Virus record (IMG/VR): IMGVR_UViG_3300024520_002197 | Location: 1 to 34,821 of that record | Source of the DNA: a virus | Strand: one strand, 5' to 3' | Length of the DNA stretch: 34,821 bases | Shown: piece after piece, positions 15,272 to 23,562 of the stretch | Position numbering within the stretch: position 1 is the first letter of the stretch | Layout of the letters: each line of letters opens with the position of its first letter | Position numbers and translations under genes: made by a program | The notes under the pieces: model-generated | Told to the model about the DNA's origin: nothing | The model's database searches: none | Seen by the model: the letters and a program-made list of their open reading frames with translations, nothing else

Positions 15272-17496
15272 TGTACGAACAGTCTTTAGTAAAAACATTA
15301 AAAGACCACATTAAACCTAAAATTTTAAAAAGAAATAATAGGTATAAAAAATGGGAGTATGGCTATGACGTTGAACACGACGTTATTGTTATTAGTAAAA
15401 ACGGCACAATAGGTGATGTAATTGAAATACAAAACCTTAAAATAGCTTTACCAGCTACACATGATAATGTTTATGCTGCGTCTGATAAAATAGAAGATCA
15501 ACGTTGGGCTAAGTCGGAATACCCTAAACCATTAGCTAAAATTAAAAGTGTATTTGACTGGGAAAGATACCCAGTTAATTTTAAAGAAGAATGGTACGAT
15601 TATATTGACGAAGAGTTTAAAAGACGTGAAGAAGGATATTGGTTCTATAATAGAGGCGTGGCTACTTACATCACTGGTTCTCACTATATGTTCTTGCAGT
15701 GGAGCAAAATTGATGTTGGTGCCGCAGATTACAGGGAGTCAAATAGGCTTTTCTTTATATTCTGGGAAGCATGTAAAGCCGACCAGCGATGTTATGGTAT
15801 GTGCTACCTCAAAAACAGACGCTCTGGTTTTTCATTCATGGCGTCATCAGAGCTCGTGCATCAAGCAACAATATCTTCCGACTCACGCTTTGGGATATTA
15901 TCAAAATCAGGGTCTGACGCTAAAAAAATGTTTACCGACAAAGTTGTACCCATATCAGTCAACTATCCTTTCTTTTTCAAACCCATACAAGACGGTATGG
16001 ACAGGCCAAAGACGGAGCTTGCCTATAGAGTACCAGCGTCAAAACTCACAAGGCGTAAACTCGACCAAGGCGAAGCGCCAGAGGAACTCGACGGTCTCGA
16101 CACGACGATCGACTGGAAGAACACGGGTGACAACTCGTATGACGGTGAAAAACTCAAAATTCTCGCCCACGACGAATCAGGTAAGTGGGAGCGTCCGGAT
16201 AATATTTTAAATAACTGGCGAGTTACAAAAACAACATTAAGATTAGGTAGCAAAATTGTTGGTAAGTGCATGATGGGATCAACGAGCAACGCTCTTGACA
16301 AAGGTGGTGATAACTTTAAAAAATTATATTATGCATCAGACGTCACGCGAAGAAACCGCAATGGACAGACTAGCTCAGGATTATATAGTTTGTTCATACC
16401 TATGGAATGGAACTACGAAGGATTCATTGATTCTTTTGGATTACCTGTACTCGAAACACCAAAGGACGCGATTAAAGACGCCCAGGGTGATTTAATTACT
16501 ACAGGTGTTATAGAACATTGGGATAATGAAGTTGATGGTCTTAAAGATGATCAGGATAGTTTAAACGAATATTATAGACAGTTTCCTCGTACAGAGAAAC
16601 ACGCGTTTAGAGATGAAGCTAAGTTATCTTTATTTAATCTAACTAAAATCTACGAGCAAATAGATCATAATGAAGATATTAAAAACAAAGCCATGGTTAC
16701 TCAAGGTAACTTTCAATGGGCTGGTGGTATAAAAGATACTACTGTAAATTTTGTACCAGATAACAATGGTAGATTTTTAGTTTCTTGGATTCCACCTGCA
16801 AATCTTCAGAATCGTGTGATAATAAAAAATGGAGTGAAGTTTCCGGGTAATGATCACGTTGGGGCTTTTGGTTGTGACAGTTACGATATATCAGGAACTG
16901 TAGATAACAGAGGATCTAAAGGATCTTTACATGGTTTAACAAAATTCAGCATGGAGCAGGCTCCTTTTAATATGTTCTTTTTAGAATATATATCAAGACC
17001 CCCAACAGCTGAAATATTCTTTGAAGATGTTTTAATGGCATTGCATTTTTATGGCATGCCTATACTTGCGGAGAATAACAAACCTCGACTATTGTATTAT
17101 TTAAAACGTAGAGGTTATAGAAAATTTTCAATGAACAGACCAGACAAAATATATAATAAACTGTCTGTTGCAGAAAGAGAAATAGGTGGTATACCTAACT
17201 CAAGCGAAGATATTAAGCAAGCTCACGCTGCTGCTATAGAATCATACATAGAAAATTACGTGGGCTTAAAAGAAAATGGATATAGTGATATGTATTTTCA
17301 AAGAACATTAGAAGACTGGGCAAAGTTTAATATAAACAATAGAACAAAATTTGATGCAACAATTAGTTCTGGCTTAGCCATAATGGCATGTAATAAAAAC
17401 AAATACACACCAGTAAATATTCAACAAAGAGATACAGTTAACATATCGTTTAAAAAATATGATAACACAGGTTACATTTCAAAAATAATACAATAA
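15271..17496 (+). CDS. terL: Terminase large subunit (DNA-packaging ATPase/nuclease)
   Basis: A 741-residue protein. The ATPase half has a deviant Walker A, KNRRSGFS (181-188), with Lys at the first position as in lambda gpA rather than a GK(T/S) loop. Walker B is ILAHDE (297-302), with Asp301 and the catalytic Glu302, and the coupling motif is GSTSN (336-340). A C-terminal RNase H-like nuclease is indicated by HVGAFGCDSYDISGT, whose Asp536 is a likely metal ligand, and later acidic residues near FEDVLMALHFYGMP. It cuts concatemeric DNA and pumps it through the portal encoded next. The start is in a TAATG overlap with the putative small subunit. Residues about 171-310 are encoded by DNA of markedly higher GC content with C-ending codons, unlike the rest of the gene. 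Confidence 0.92.
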   Translation: MYEQSLVKTLKDHIKPKILKRNNRYKKWEYGYDVEHDVIVISKNGTIGDVIEIQNLKIALPATHDNVYAASDKIEDQRWAKSEYPKPLAKIKSVFDWERYPVNFKEEWYDYIDEEFKRREEGYWFYNRGVATYITGSHYMFLQWSKIDVGAADYRESNRLFFIFWEACKADQRCYGMCYLKNRRSGFSFMASSELVHQATISSDSRFGILSKSGSDAKKMFTDKVVPISVNYPFFFKPIQDGMDRPKTELAYRVPASKLTRRKLDQGEAPEELDGLDTTIDWKNTGDNSYDGEKLKILAHDESGKWERPDNILNNWRVTKTTLRLGSKIVGKCMMGSTSNALDKGGDNFKKLYYASDVTRRNRNGQTSSGLYSLFIPMEWNYEGFIDSFGLPVLETPKDAIKDAQGDLITTGVIEHWDNEVDGLKDDQDSLNEYYRQFPRTEKHAFRDEAKLSLFNLTKIYEQIDHNEDIKNKAMVTQGNFQWAGGIKDTTVNFVPDNNGRFLVSWIPPANLQNRVIIKNGVKFPGNDHVGAFGCDSYDISGTVDNRGSKGSLHGLTKFSMEQAPFNMFFLEYISRPPTAEIFFEDVLMALHFYGMPILAENNKPRLLYYLKRRGYRKFSMNRPDKIYNKLSVAEREIGGIPNSSEDIKQAHAAAIESYIENYVGLKENGYSDMYFQRTLEDWAKFNINNRTKFDATISSGLAIMACNKNKYTPVNIQQRDTVNISFKKYDNTGYISKIIQ

Positions 17497-19917
17497 ATGG
17501 TTTATACTAATGTAAATAGTTCTTTTCCTAGTCAGGTAGTACCAGACGCAGAAAAAGATACTTTGGACTACGGTTATCAAGTAGGTAGGGCTATTGAAAA
17601 TGAATGGTTTAGAGGTGATCGTGGCTTAGGCGCTGGTGGTCGCTTTGGTAACAACTGGCAAGATTTTCATAGATTAAAATTATACGCTAGAGGCGAACAG
17701 TCTGTAGCTAAATATAAAGACGAATTCTCAGTTAATGGTGATTTGTCTTATCTTAATTTAGACTGGAAACCTGTAGCTGTATTATCTAAGTTTGTAGATA
17801 TAGTTGTAAATGGAATGACCGATAAAGGTTATGAAATTAAATCTTTTGCTACTGATCCATATGCTGTTTCACAGAGAACAGAGCACGCCAAAGGTATAGC
17901 TGAAGATGCATTTTCTAGAGACTTAATAACTCAAGCCCAACAAAATTTAGGTATAGATGTTTCTAGAACTAATATACCATCAGAGCAATTACCCCAAAGC
18001 AAAGAAGAGTTAGAACTACATATGCAGCTTAGTTATAAGCAGGCTATAGAAATAGCAGAAGAAGAATTAATAAGCAATGTATTTGATTATAACAAATACG
18101 AAGAGACTAAAAAAAGATTAGCATACGATTTAGTAGTGCTAGGTATATCTTGTGTTAAAACAAATTTTAATTTAGCAAACGGTGTTACTATAGATTATGT
18201 AGACCCTGCTAATCTTGTTTATTCTTATACAGAAGATCCTAATTTTGAAGACATATATTACGTTGGTGAAGTTAAAAGCGTAAGTCTTGAAGAGCTTAAA
18301 AAGCAATTTCCTTATTTAACAGATTCTGATTTAGAAGAAATACAAAAATATCCAGGTGATTCTAATTATACAAGAAATTATTGGGGTCAAGATGATAGTT
18401 ATAACAACATACAAGTGTTGTATTTTGAATACAAAACATATCAAAATCAAGTATTTAAAATAAAACAAACAGATCAGGGTCTTTTAAAAGCTATTGAAAA
18501 GCCAGAAGATTTTAATCCACCTGCTAATGATAATTTTGAAAGAGTACACAGAGCTATAGAAGTTTTATATAGCGGCGCTAAAATATTAGGTCACGAAAAA
18601 ATGTTAAAATGGGAACTGGCTGAGAACATGACTAGACCATATAGTGATCAAACTAAAGTTCAAATGAACTACAGTATATCTGCTCCTAGAATGTACAAAG
18701 GCAGAATAGAAAGTTTAGTTAGTAAATGTATTGGGTTTGCTGATATGATTCAATTGACTCACTTAAAAATACAACAGGTGTTAGCTCGCATGGTGCCAGA
18801 TGGAGTATTTGTAGATGTTGATGGTTTGTCAGAGGTAGATCTCGGTAATGGTACGAACTATAATCCACAAGAAGCTTTAAACATGTACTTCCAAACAGGT
18901 AGTATTGTTGGTAGATCTAAGACTATTGATGGTGATATTAATCCTGGTAAAGTACCTATTCAAGAACTACAAACATCTAATGGTCAAGCTAAAATAGGTG
19001 CGCTGGTACAAACATATCAATATTATTTACAAATGATAAGAGATGTGACGGGATTAAACGAAGCTAGAGATGGTAGCCAACCAACTAAAGACGCTTTGGT
19101 AGGTTTGCAAAAGCTAGCAGCTGCCGCATCAAACACAGCTACTAAACATATACTGCAATCGCTAATGTACTTAACAGTAAGAACAGCTGAAAATATAAGT
19201 TTAAGAGCTGCGGATATGCTAAACTTTCCGTTAACTAAAAATGCTTTAATGAATAGCATTAGTACATTTAACACGAGTACATTGGAGCAAATGCGTAATT
19301 TAAATATGCATGAGTTTGGTATATTCTTAGAATTAGAACCTGAAGAAGAAGATAAGCAAATGCTACAAAAAAATATACAGATAGCTTTGCAGTCAGGCGG
19401 TGTTGATTTAGAAGATATTATAGATATAGAGCAAATATCTAATATTAAGTTAGCCAATCAAATGCTTAAAATAAAACGTAAGCAAAAACAAGAAAGAGAT
19501 CAAGCTGCAGCTCAAGCCAATATACAAGCTCAAGCTCAAGCTAACGCGCAAGCTAACGAGCAAGCTGCTCTTGCTGAAATGCAGAAACAACAAGCTCTTA
19601 CAGAAACCAAACTTCAGCTTGAGCAAGGTAAGTCTCAATTTGAAATACAACGTATGCAAACAGAGGCTGAAATTAAAAAGCAACTAATGGCTGAAGAGTT
19701 TAACTACAATATTCAGTTAGCTGAGGCTAGAGCTAAAGTTGAAAGAGAAAAAGAAAAAGAAATTGAAAATCGTAAAGACGAGCGGGCTAGAATCATTGGT
19801 ACACAGCAGTCTGAAATGATATCTCAAAGACAAAATGACGAATTACCAAAAAACTTTGAGTCTGCCGGTAATGACTCGCTTGGAGGATTTGGACTAGAAC
19901 AGTTTGAACCTCGTTAA
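17497..19917 (+). CDS. Portal protein
   Basis: An 806-residue protein directly after terL (TAAATG junction). It has the all-round features of a podovirus-type portal: a conserved early segment (NNWQDFHRLKLYARGEQSV, then LSYLNLDWKPVAVLSKFVDI), a central DPANLVYSYTEDPNFEDIYY, and a stem or crown region with VTGLNEARDGSQPTKDALVG, followed by long helices. Residues about 655-780 form a Gln/Ala/Glu-rich coiled coil that includes an Ala-Gln repeat (QAQAQANAQANEQ), probably the barrel or crown facing into the capsid. It should form the dodecameric DNA gate at one vertex. It ends with an acidic, Gly-rich tail (GGFGLEQFEPR). The identity rests on position between terminase and scaffold and on these segments. 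Confidence 0.88.
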   Translation: MVYTNVNSSFPSQVVPDAEKDTLDYGYQVGRAIENEWFRGDRGLGAGGRFGNNWQDFHRLKLYARGEQSVAKYKDEFSVNGDLSYLNLDWKPVAVLSKFVDIVVNGMTDKGYEIKSFATDPYAVSQRTEHAKGIAEDAFSRDLITQAQQNLGIDVSRTNIPSEQLPQSKEELELHMQLSYKQAIEIAEEELISNVFDYNKYEETKKRLAYDLVVLGISCVKTNFNLANGVTIDYVDPANLVYSYTEDPNFEDIYYVGEVKSVSLEELKKQFPYLTDSDLEEIQKYPGDSNYTRNYWGQDDSYNNIQVLYFEYKTYQNQVFKIKQTDQGLLKAIEKPEDFNPPANDNFERVHRAIEVLYSGAKILGHEKMLKWELAENMTRPYSDQTKVQMNYSISAPRMYKGRIESLVSKCIGFADMIQLTHLKIQQVLARMVPDGVFVDVDGLSEVDLGNGTNYNPQEALNMYFQTGSIVGRSKTIDGDINPGKVPIQELQTSNGQAKIGALVQTYQYYLQMIRDVTGLNEARDGSQPTKDALVGLQKLAAAASNTATKHILQSLMYLTVRTAENISLRAADMLNFPLTKNALMNSISTFNTSTLEQMRNLNMHEFGIFLELEPEEEDKQMLQKNIQIALQSGGVDLEDIIDIEQISNIKLANQMLKIKRKQKQERDQAAAQANIQAQAQANAQANEQAALAEMQKQQALTETKLQLEQGKSQFEIQRMQTEAEIKKQLMAEEFNYNIQLAEARAKVEREKEKEIENRKDERARIIGTQQSEMISQRQNDELPKNFESAGNDSLGGFGLEQFEPR

Positions 19918-19925
19918 AAAAAATT

Positions 19926-19948
19926 TTAATTATTTAATTATATTATAT
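19926..19948 (+). promoter_or_regulatory. 23-base AT-only leader repeat before the scaffold gene
   Basis: Bases 19926-19948 are identical to 22712-22734, and both end one base before an ATG. The element is pure A/T with repeated TTAATTA-like units, and no Shine-Dalgarno is present. It is a likely shared leader that keeps the start unstructured and raises translation of two head genes, or part of a late promoter. Confidence 0.5.
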
Positions 19949-19949
19949 T

Positions 19950-21161
19950 ATGTTAGAAGAAGTAAAACAAGAAGGTGAGTTTAAACTACAAGCCAAACCT
20001 AAAAGACCTAAAAACTTAGGTAAAACAGAAGAGGTAACTAAAGTTGAAATACCTAACACAGCTATTGAAGCTCAAGGTAAAGTTGTACCTGAAGTTACTA
20101 AAGTTGAAATTAAAAACGAAGATAATGCCGTTCAAGAGCAAAGCGCAGATGCAAGCGATGATACTGTCGGGCAACCCGAAAACGGTAGCAACAGCGAAGA
20201 AGTGGTTGAAGAAGTACGGACCACCGACTCAAATGAAGAGTCCCCTCTCTCTGTTATTGAAGAAGTATCAGAAGAAGAAGTAAAACCTACTGAAGAAAAA
20301 GTAATTGAAGAGGTTGAAAGAGCTGTTGTAGAACAAAAAGTTCTACCTGAAAATATTGAAAAGCTAGTTTCATTTATGGAAGAAACTGGTGGTACAGTCG
20401 AAGATTACGTTCGACTTAATGCAGATTATTCTAATGTAGATAACAATACGTTGGTAAGAGAATATTATAAACAAACACGACCGCATCTTGATCATGATGA
20501 CGTAAGTCTTTTATTAGAAGACTTTGATTATGATGAAGAATTGGACGACGAAAAAGATATACGCAAAAAGAAAATTGCGTTTAAAGAAGAAGTTGGAAAA
20601 GCCAAAAACTTTTTAGAGGGATTGAAAGATAAATATTACGACGAGATCAAGTTGAGACCGGGCGTAACTCAAGAACAACAAAAAGCTGTGGATTTTTTCA
20701 ATCGATACAGTGAAGAACAGCAAGCTATTACAAAAACTAGGGATAATTTTATTGACCGAACTAAGAGTTTATTTAACGAAGATTTCAAAGGTTTTGATTT
20801 TAAAGTTGGTGAAAAGAAATTTAGATACGGTATTAAAAACCCTCGGCACGTTGGTGAGACGCAATCAAATATTGATAACTTTGTTAAGACGTTCTTAAAT
20901 AAAGACGGTGAAATAGGTGATATGCAAGGGTACCATAAAGCTTTGTATGCTGCTAGAAATGCTGATACTTTAGCTCAACATTTCTATGAACAAGGAAAAG
21001 CTGACGCTGTTAAAGAAGTCATGGCTAAGTCAAGAAACATTTCGACTGAACCAAGACAAACAGCTCAAGGTGAAGTATTTGTTAATGGTTTAAAAGTTAA
21101 AGCTATTAGTGGTGTTGATTCTTCAAAACTTAAAGTTAAAAAAATAACAATAAAAAAATAA
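19950..21161 (+). CDS. Capsid scaffolding protein
   Basis: A 403-residue, very acidic protein between portal and major capsid genes, the standard scaffold position. Residues 1-130 are low-complexity and Glu/Val/Lys-rich (TKVEI twice, and EEVVEEV and VSEEEV runs), so probably disordered. The ordered core starts at about 130: LPENIEKLVSFMEETGGTVE, then DYVRLNADYSNVDNNTLVRE and LLLEDFDYDEELDDEKDIRK, with helices through LRPGVTQEQQKAVDFFNRYS. The C-terminal 60 residues are basic and end SSKLKVKKITIKK, as expected for a scaffold helix-turn-helix that contacts the capsid protein. It should guide procapsid assembly and then leave or be degraded. Codons for residues 59-111 also encode a second small protein in the +1 frame. 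Confidence 0.78.
   Translation: MLEEVKQEGEFKLQAKPKRPKNLGKTEEVTKVEIPNTAIEAQGKVVPEVTKVEIKNEDNAVQEQSADASDDTVGQPENGSNSEEVVEEVRTTDSNEESPLSVIEEVSEEEVKPTEEKVIEEVERAVVEQKVLPENIEKLVSFMEETGGTVEDYVRLNADYSNVDNNTLVREYYKQTRPHLDHDDVSLLLEDFDYDEELDDEKDIRKKKIAFKEEVGKAKNFLEGLKDKYYDEIKLRPGVTQEQQKAVDFFNRYSEEQQAITKTRDNFIDRTKSLFNEDFKGFDFKVGEKKFRYGIKNPRHVGETQSNIDNFVKTFLNKDGEIGDMQGYHKALYAARNADTLAQHFYEQGKADAVKEVMAKSRNISTEPRQTAQGEVFVNGLKVKAISGVDSSKLKVKKITIKK
20125..20283 (+). CDS. Overprinted small phage protein inside the scaffold gene
   Basis: A 52-residue reading frame, shifted +1 relative to the scaffold gene, from ATG at 20125 to TAA at 20283. It starts MPFKSKAQMQAMILSGNPKT and goes on AKKWLKKYGPPTQMKSPL. The MPFKSKAQ(M/R)...A(K)KW....(G)P layout is a familiar one among tiny phage proteins of unknown function, and it is improbable that an unused frame would spell it by chance. 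Base composition supports double coding: about 49% GC by hand count over 20121-20260 against about 35% just upstream. The same bases give the scaffold a disordered, acidic stretch that can tolerate the constraint. The product would be small and basic. Translation is not proven; internal initiation inside the scaffold message would be needed. Confidence 0.6.
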   Translation: MPFKSKAQMQAMILSGNPKTVATAKKWLKKYGPPTQMKSPLSLLLKKYQKKK

Positions 21162-21172
21162 AATAAATAATC

Positions 21173-22657
21173 ATGGCTGTAAGTCCTATATTTGGTGACA
21201 TTATTCCGTCACAAAAACAACAGTTGCTAGATACTAATTATCTATCATTTAATGGTGGAACTGGTACTGGTGACTCTGATACATTCGCTCAACAATATCT
21301 TCCTGAGATTTATGAGCAAGAAATAGAGCGATATGGAAATCGTACGCTCTCTGGATTTTTACGTATGGTTGGTGCTGAAATGCCTATGACGTCTGATCAA
21401 GTTATTTGGTCTGAGCAAAACCGTCTACACATTTCTTACACAGACTGTACTAACGATCAAGTTAACACTATCACTATTCCTGTAGCGTTAACTCCTGCTG
21501 ATCCTAAAGATTACGTTGCAAACGTAGTTTCTGTTGGTCAAACTATTGTAGCCGTTGATGCTGCTGGTAATGAACTTAAAGCTGTAGTAACTGCATCTAA
21601 CCTAACTTCTGGTGCACTTACTGTTGCTCCTTACACTGCTACTACAACTGCTTCACTAGGAACTACTGTTAAGATCTTCGTATATGGATCTGAATATGGA
21701 AAAGGTTCTTCTACTCCTAGCTCAACTGTAAGCGCTGGCGCTTCTGATGGGTACATTAGTATTGATCCTAACTTTACTCAATTCAGTAATTCACCAATTA
21801 TCATTAGAAGCAAGTATGTTGTTTCTGGTTCTGACACTGCTCAAGTTGGTTGGGTCGAAGTTGCTACTGAAGATGGTACTGGAGGATATCTATGGTATCT
21901 AAAAGCTGAGTCTGAAACAAGACTACGTTTTGAAGATTACTTAGAAATGTCAGTTGTTGAAGGTGAAAAAGCTTCTGCTACAGGAGCTGGCTCTGCTGCT
22001 AACGCTGGTTACAAAGGTACAGAAGGTTTGTTTGCTGCTATCCAATCACGTGGTAACGTAGAAGTTGGATTCGCTGGACAAGCTGCTGCTGCTGCTTTGG
22101 CTGATTTTGATTTGATTCTTAAGAACTTAGACACTCAAGGTGCTATTGAAGAAAATATGCTTTTCTTAAACCGTGAGACTACTCTTACTATCGATGATAT
22201 GTTAGCTGGACAGAACTCATATGGAACTGGTGGTACATCTTACGGTGTATTTGAAAACTCAGAAGACATGGCACTAAACCTTGGCTTCTCTGGTTTCCGC
22301 AGAGGTTCTTATGACTTCTATAAGACTGACTGGAAGTATTTGAATGATGCATCTACAAGAGGTGGTTCTGTAGCAGCTGGTGCTGCTAACTCGAAGTACT
22401 CTATTGAAGGTGTGTTGGTTCCAGCTGGTACTTCAACTGTATATGATCAAATTCTAGGTACTAACATCCGTCGTCCATTCTTGCACGTACGATATAGAGC
22501 GTCACAAACTGACGATCGTCGTATGAAGTCTTGGTTGACTGGATCTGTTGGTGGTGCATTTACTAGCGATCTTGACGCTATGGAAGTTAACTTCCTATCT
22601 GAAAGATGTCTATGTGTACAAGGTGCTAATAACTTCGTGTTATTCACTGGAGTATAA
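21173..22657 (+). CDS. Major capsid protein
   Basis: A 494-residue protein following the scaffold gene and closed by a strong hairpin. It opens AVSPIFGDIIPSQKQQLLDT and has FAQQYLPEIYEQEIERYGNR (about 43-62). The middle (about 100-230) holds an apparent inserted beta-domain, VSVGQTIVAVDAAGNELKAV to KIFVYGSEYGKG, before the capsid fold resumes at YLWYLKAESETRLRFEDYLE. The end, DAMEVNFLSERCLCVQGANN, resembles that of other phage capsids in this group. It is Ala/Gly/Ser/Thr-rich and low in Lys, and its codon use (GCT, GGT, GTT, ACT, AAC, TTC) is more uniform than in its neighbours, as in a very highly expressed gene. An HK97-type fold is inferred from context. It should form the icosahedral shell. 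Confidence 0.85.
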   Translation: MAVSPIFGDIIPSQKQQLLDTNYLSFNGGTGTGDSDTFAQQYLPEIYEQEIERYGNRTLSGFLRMVGAEMPMTSDQVIWSEQNRLHISYTDCTNDQVNTITIPVALTPADPKDYVANVVSVGQTIVAVDAAGNELKAVVTASNLTSGALTVAPYTATTTASLGTTVKIFVYGSEYGKGSSTPSSTVSAGASDGYISIDPNFTQFSNSPIIIRSKYVVSGSDTAQVGWVEVATEDGTGGYLWYLKAESETRLRFEDYLEMSVVEGEKASATGAGSAANAGYKGTEGLFAAIQSRGNVEVGFAGQAAAAALADFDLILKNLDTQGAIEENMLFLNRETTLTIDDMLAGQNSYGTGGTSYGVFENSEDMALNLGFSGFRRGSYDFYKTDWKYLNDASTRGGSVAAGAANSKYSIEGVLVPAGTSTVYDQILGTNIRRPFLHVRYRASQTDDRRMKSWLTGSVGGAFTSDLDAMEVNFLSERCLCVQGANNFVLFTGV

Positions 22658-22665
22658 TCACTTAA

Positions 22666-22706
22666 GTAATACTTACCCCTGATGTAATTTCAGGGGTAAC
22701 TATTAC
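22666..22706 (+). terminator. Strong hairpin after the major capsid gene
   Basis: Nine bases after the capsid stop, GTAATA (22666-22671) pairs with TATTAC (22701-22706) and TTACCCCTGA (22673-22682) pairs perfectly with TCAGGGGTAA (22690-22699). This makes a 17-step stem with a single C-C mismatch and a 7-base loop. The following CTTTATTAATT is T-rich but not a clean run. A factor-independent terminator, or a 3' stabilising hairpin that lets capsid mRNA accumulate, is likely. Confidence 0.78.
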
Positions 22707-22711
22707 CTTTA

Positions 22712-22734
22712 TTAATTATTTAATTATATTATAT
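22712..22734 (+). promoter_or_regulatory. 23-base AT-only leader repeat, second copy
   Basis: An exact copy of 19926-19948, again ending one base before the ATG, and lying directly behind the capsid hairpin. The combination of terminator and repeated leader suggests a fresh transcription or ribosome-loading unit for the connector genes. Confidence 0.5.
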
Positions 22735-22735
22735 C

Positions 22736-23506
22736 ATGGCAAAAACAAAAGATGTTCCTAGTGTAGAAAAAGACTGGGAAATTAAAGATAGAACTTATCT
22801 AACAACAGGATCGTATAAACCATTAACACTTAGAATACCATCTAGGCATAGCAGAAAATTTCCAATGCTTTGGTTTGACCCTGAAACAAACGAACAAAGA
22901 GAACTTAGATATGCTACAAACATGTCTACCCCTCTTAAAGACTTACAACAAGGCGAAGCTACTCTTGGTACTATATTATTTGAAGATGGCTCGCTAGTTG
23001 TATCAAAAGAAAATCAATCGCTTCAAAAACTATTATCTTTATATCACCCTTTAAAAGGTAAAAGATATATGGAGTTTGACGCTGTTGAAGAAGCTGAAGA
23101 TGAACTAGACATTATGGAGCTACAAATTGATGCTCTTAACGCTGCAAGATCTATTGACATAGATCAAGGCGAAGCTATATTAAGAGTTGAGCAAGGTAGT
23201 AAAGTATCTAATATGTCTTCAAAAGAAATTAAAAGAGATTTATTGATATTCGCTAGACGTAACCCAAAGTTATTTTTAGATCTAGCAAGCGATGAAAATG
23301 TACAGTTGCGTAACTTTGCTATCAAAGCAACTGAATCTAAAATTATTAAGCTGTCTGACGATCAAAGATCTTTTATGTGGGCATCTAACGGTAAAAAGCT
23401 TATGAGTGTACCATTTGATGAAAACCCATACTCGGCAATGGCTGCTTTCTTTAGAACTGACGAAGGCGTAGAAGTTTTCAAGTCTATCGAGAAAAAGCTA
23501 AAATAA
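22736..23506 (+). CDS. Conserved head-associated protein, function unknown
   Basis: A 256-residue protein between the capsid gene and the neck genes. The N-terminal half is a beta-rich domain: DWEIKDRTYLTTGSYKPLTL, RIPSRHSRKFPMLWFDPETN, ELRYATNMSTP, then FEDGSLVVSKENQSLQKLLS. The second half is helical and acidic: LDIMELQIDALNAARSIDID, SNMSSKEIKRDLLIFARRNP, then VQLRNFAIKATESKIIKLSD. I recognise this as a conserved protein in the same slot of many marine phage genomes, with no function I can name. Possible roles are capsid decoration or head completion. It sits between two hairpins, so it may be a separately controlled unit. Confidence 0.65.
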   Translation: MAKTKDVPSVEKDWEIKDRTYLTTGSYKPLTLRIPSRHSRKFPMLWFDPETNEQRELRYATNMSTPLKDLQQGEATLGTILFEDGSLVVSKENQSLQKLLSLYHPLKGKRYMEFDAVEEAEDELDIMELQIDALNAARSIDIDQGEAILRVEQGSKVSNMSSKEIKRDLLIFARRNPKLFLDLASDENVQLRNFAIKATESKIIKLSDDQRSFMWASNGKKLMSVPFDENPYSAMAAFFRTDEGVEVFKSIEKKLK

Positions 23507-23517
23507 CATGTAACAAT

Positions 23518-23548
23518 AGTATAGGGCTCGTTCACTCGGGCCCATACT
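23518..23548 (+). terminator. Hairpin after the head-associated gene
   Basis: AGTAT (23518-23522) pairs with ATACT (23544-23548) and GGGCTCG (23524-23530) pairs with CGGGCCC (23537-23543), including one G-U pair, with a single bulged A and a 6-base loop. GC-rich bases are rare in this genome, which makes the structure stand out. Only a short TTT follows, so termination efficiency is uncertain. Confidence 0.68.
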
Positions 23549-23562
23549 TTAAAAAAATATAA

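Noticed and set aside
16295-16495. 66-codon +2-frame open frame in terL
   Set aside because: No recognisable motif; probably a by-product of the elevated GC content of this part of terL.
19023-19457. 144-codon minus-strand frame across the portal gene
   Set aside because: Antisense shadow of the portal; the Cys/Ser-rich product has no domain-like pattern.
19525-19575. Possible short tandem repeat or CRISPR-like pattern in the portal gene
   Set aside because: It is in-frame GCT/CAA repetition encoding an Ala-Gln coiled-coil stretch, with no spacers.
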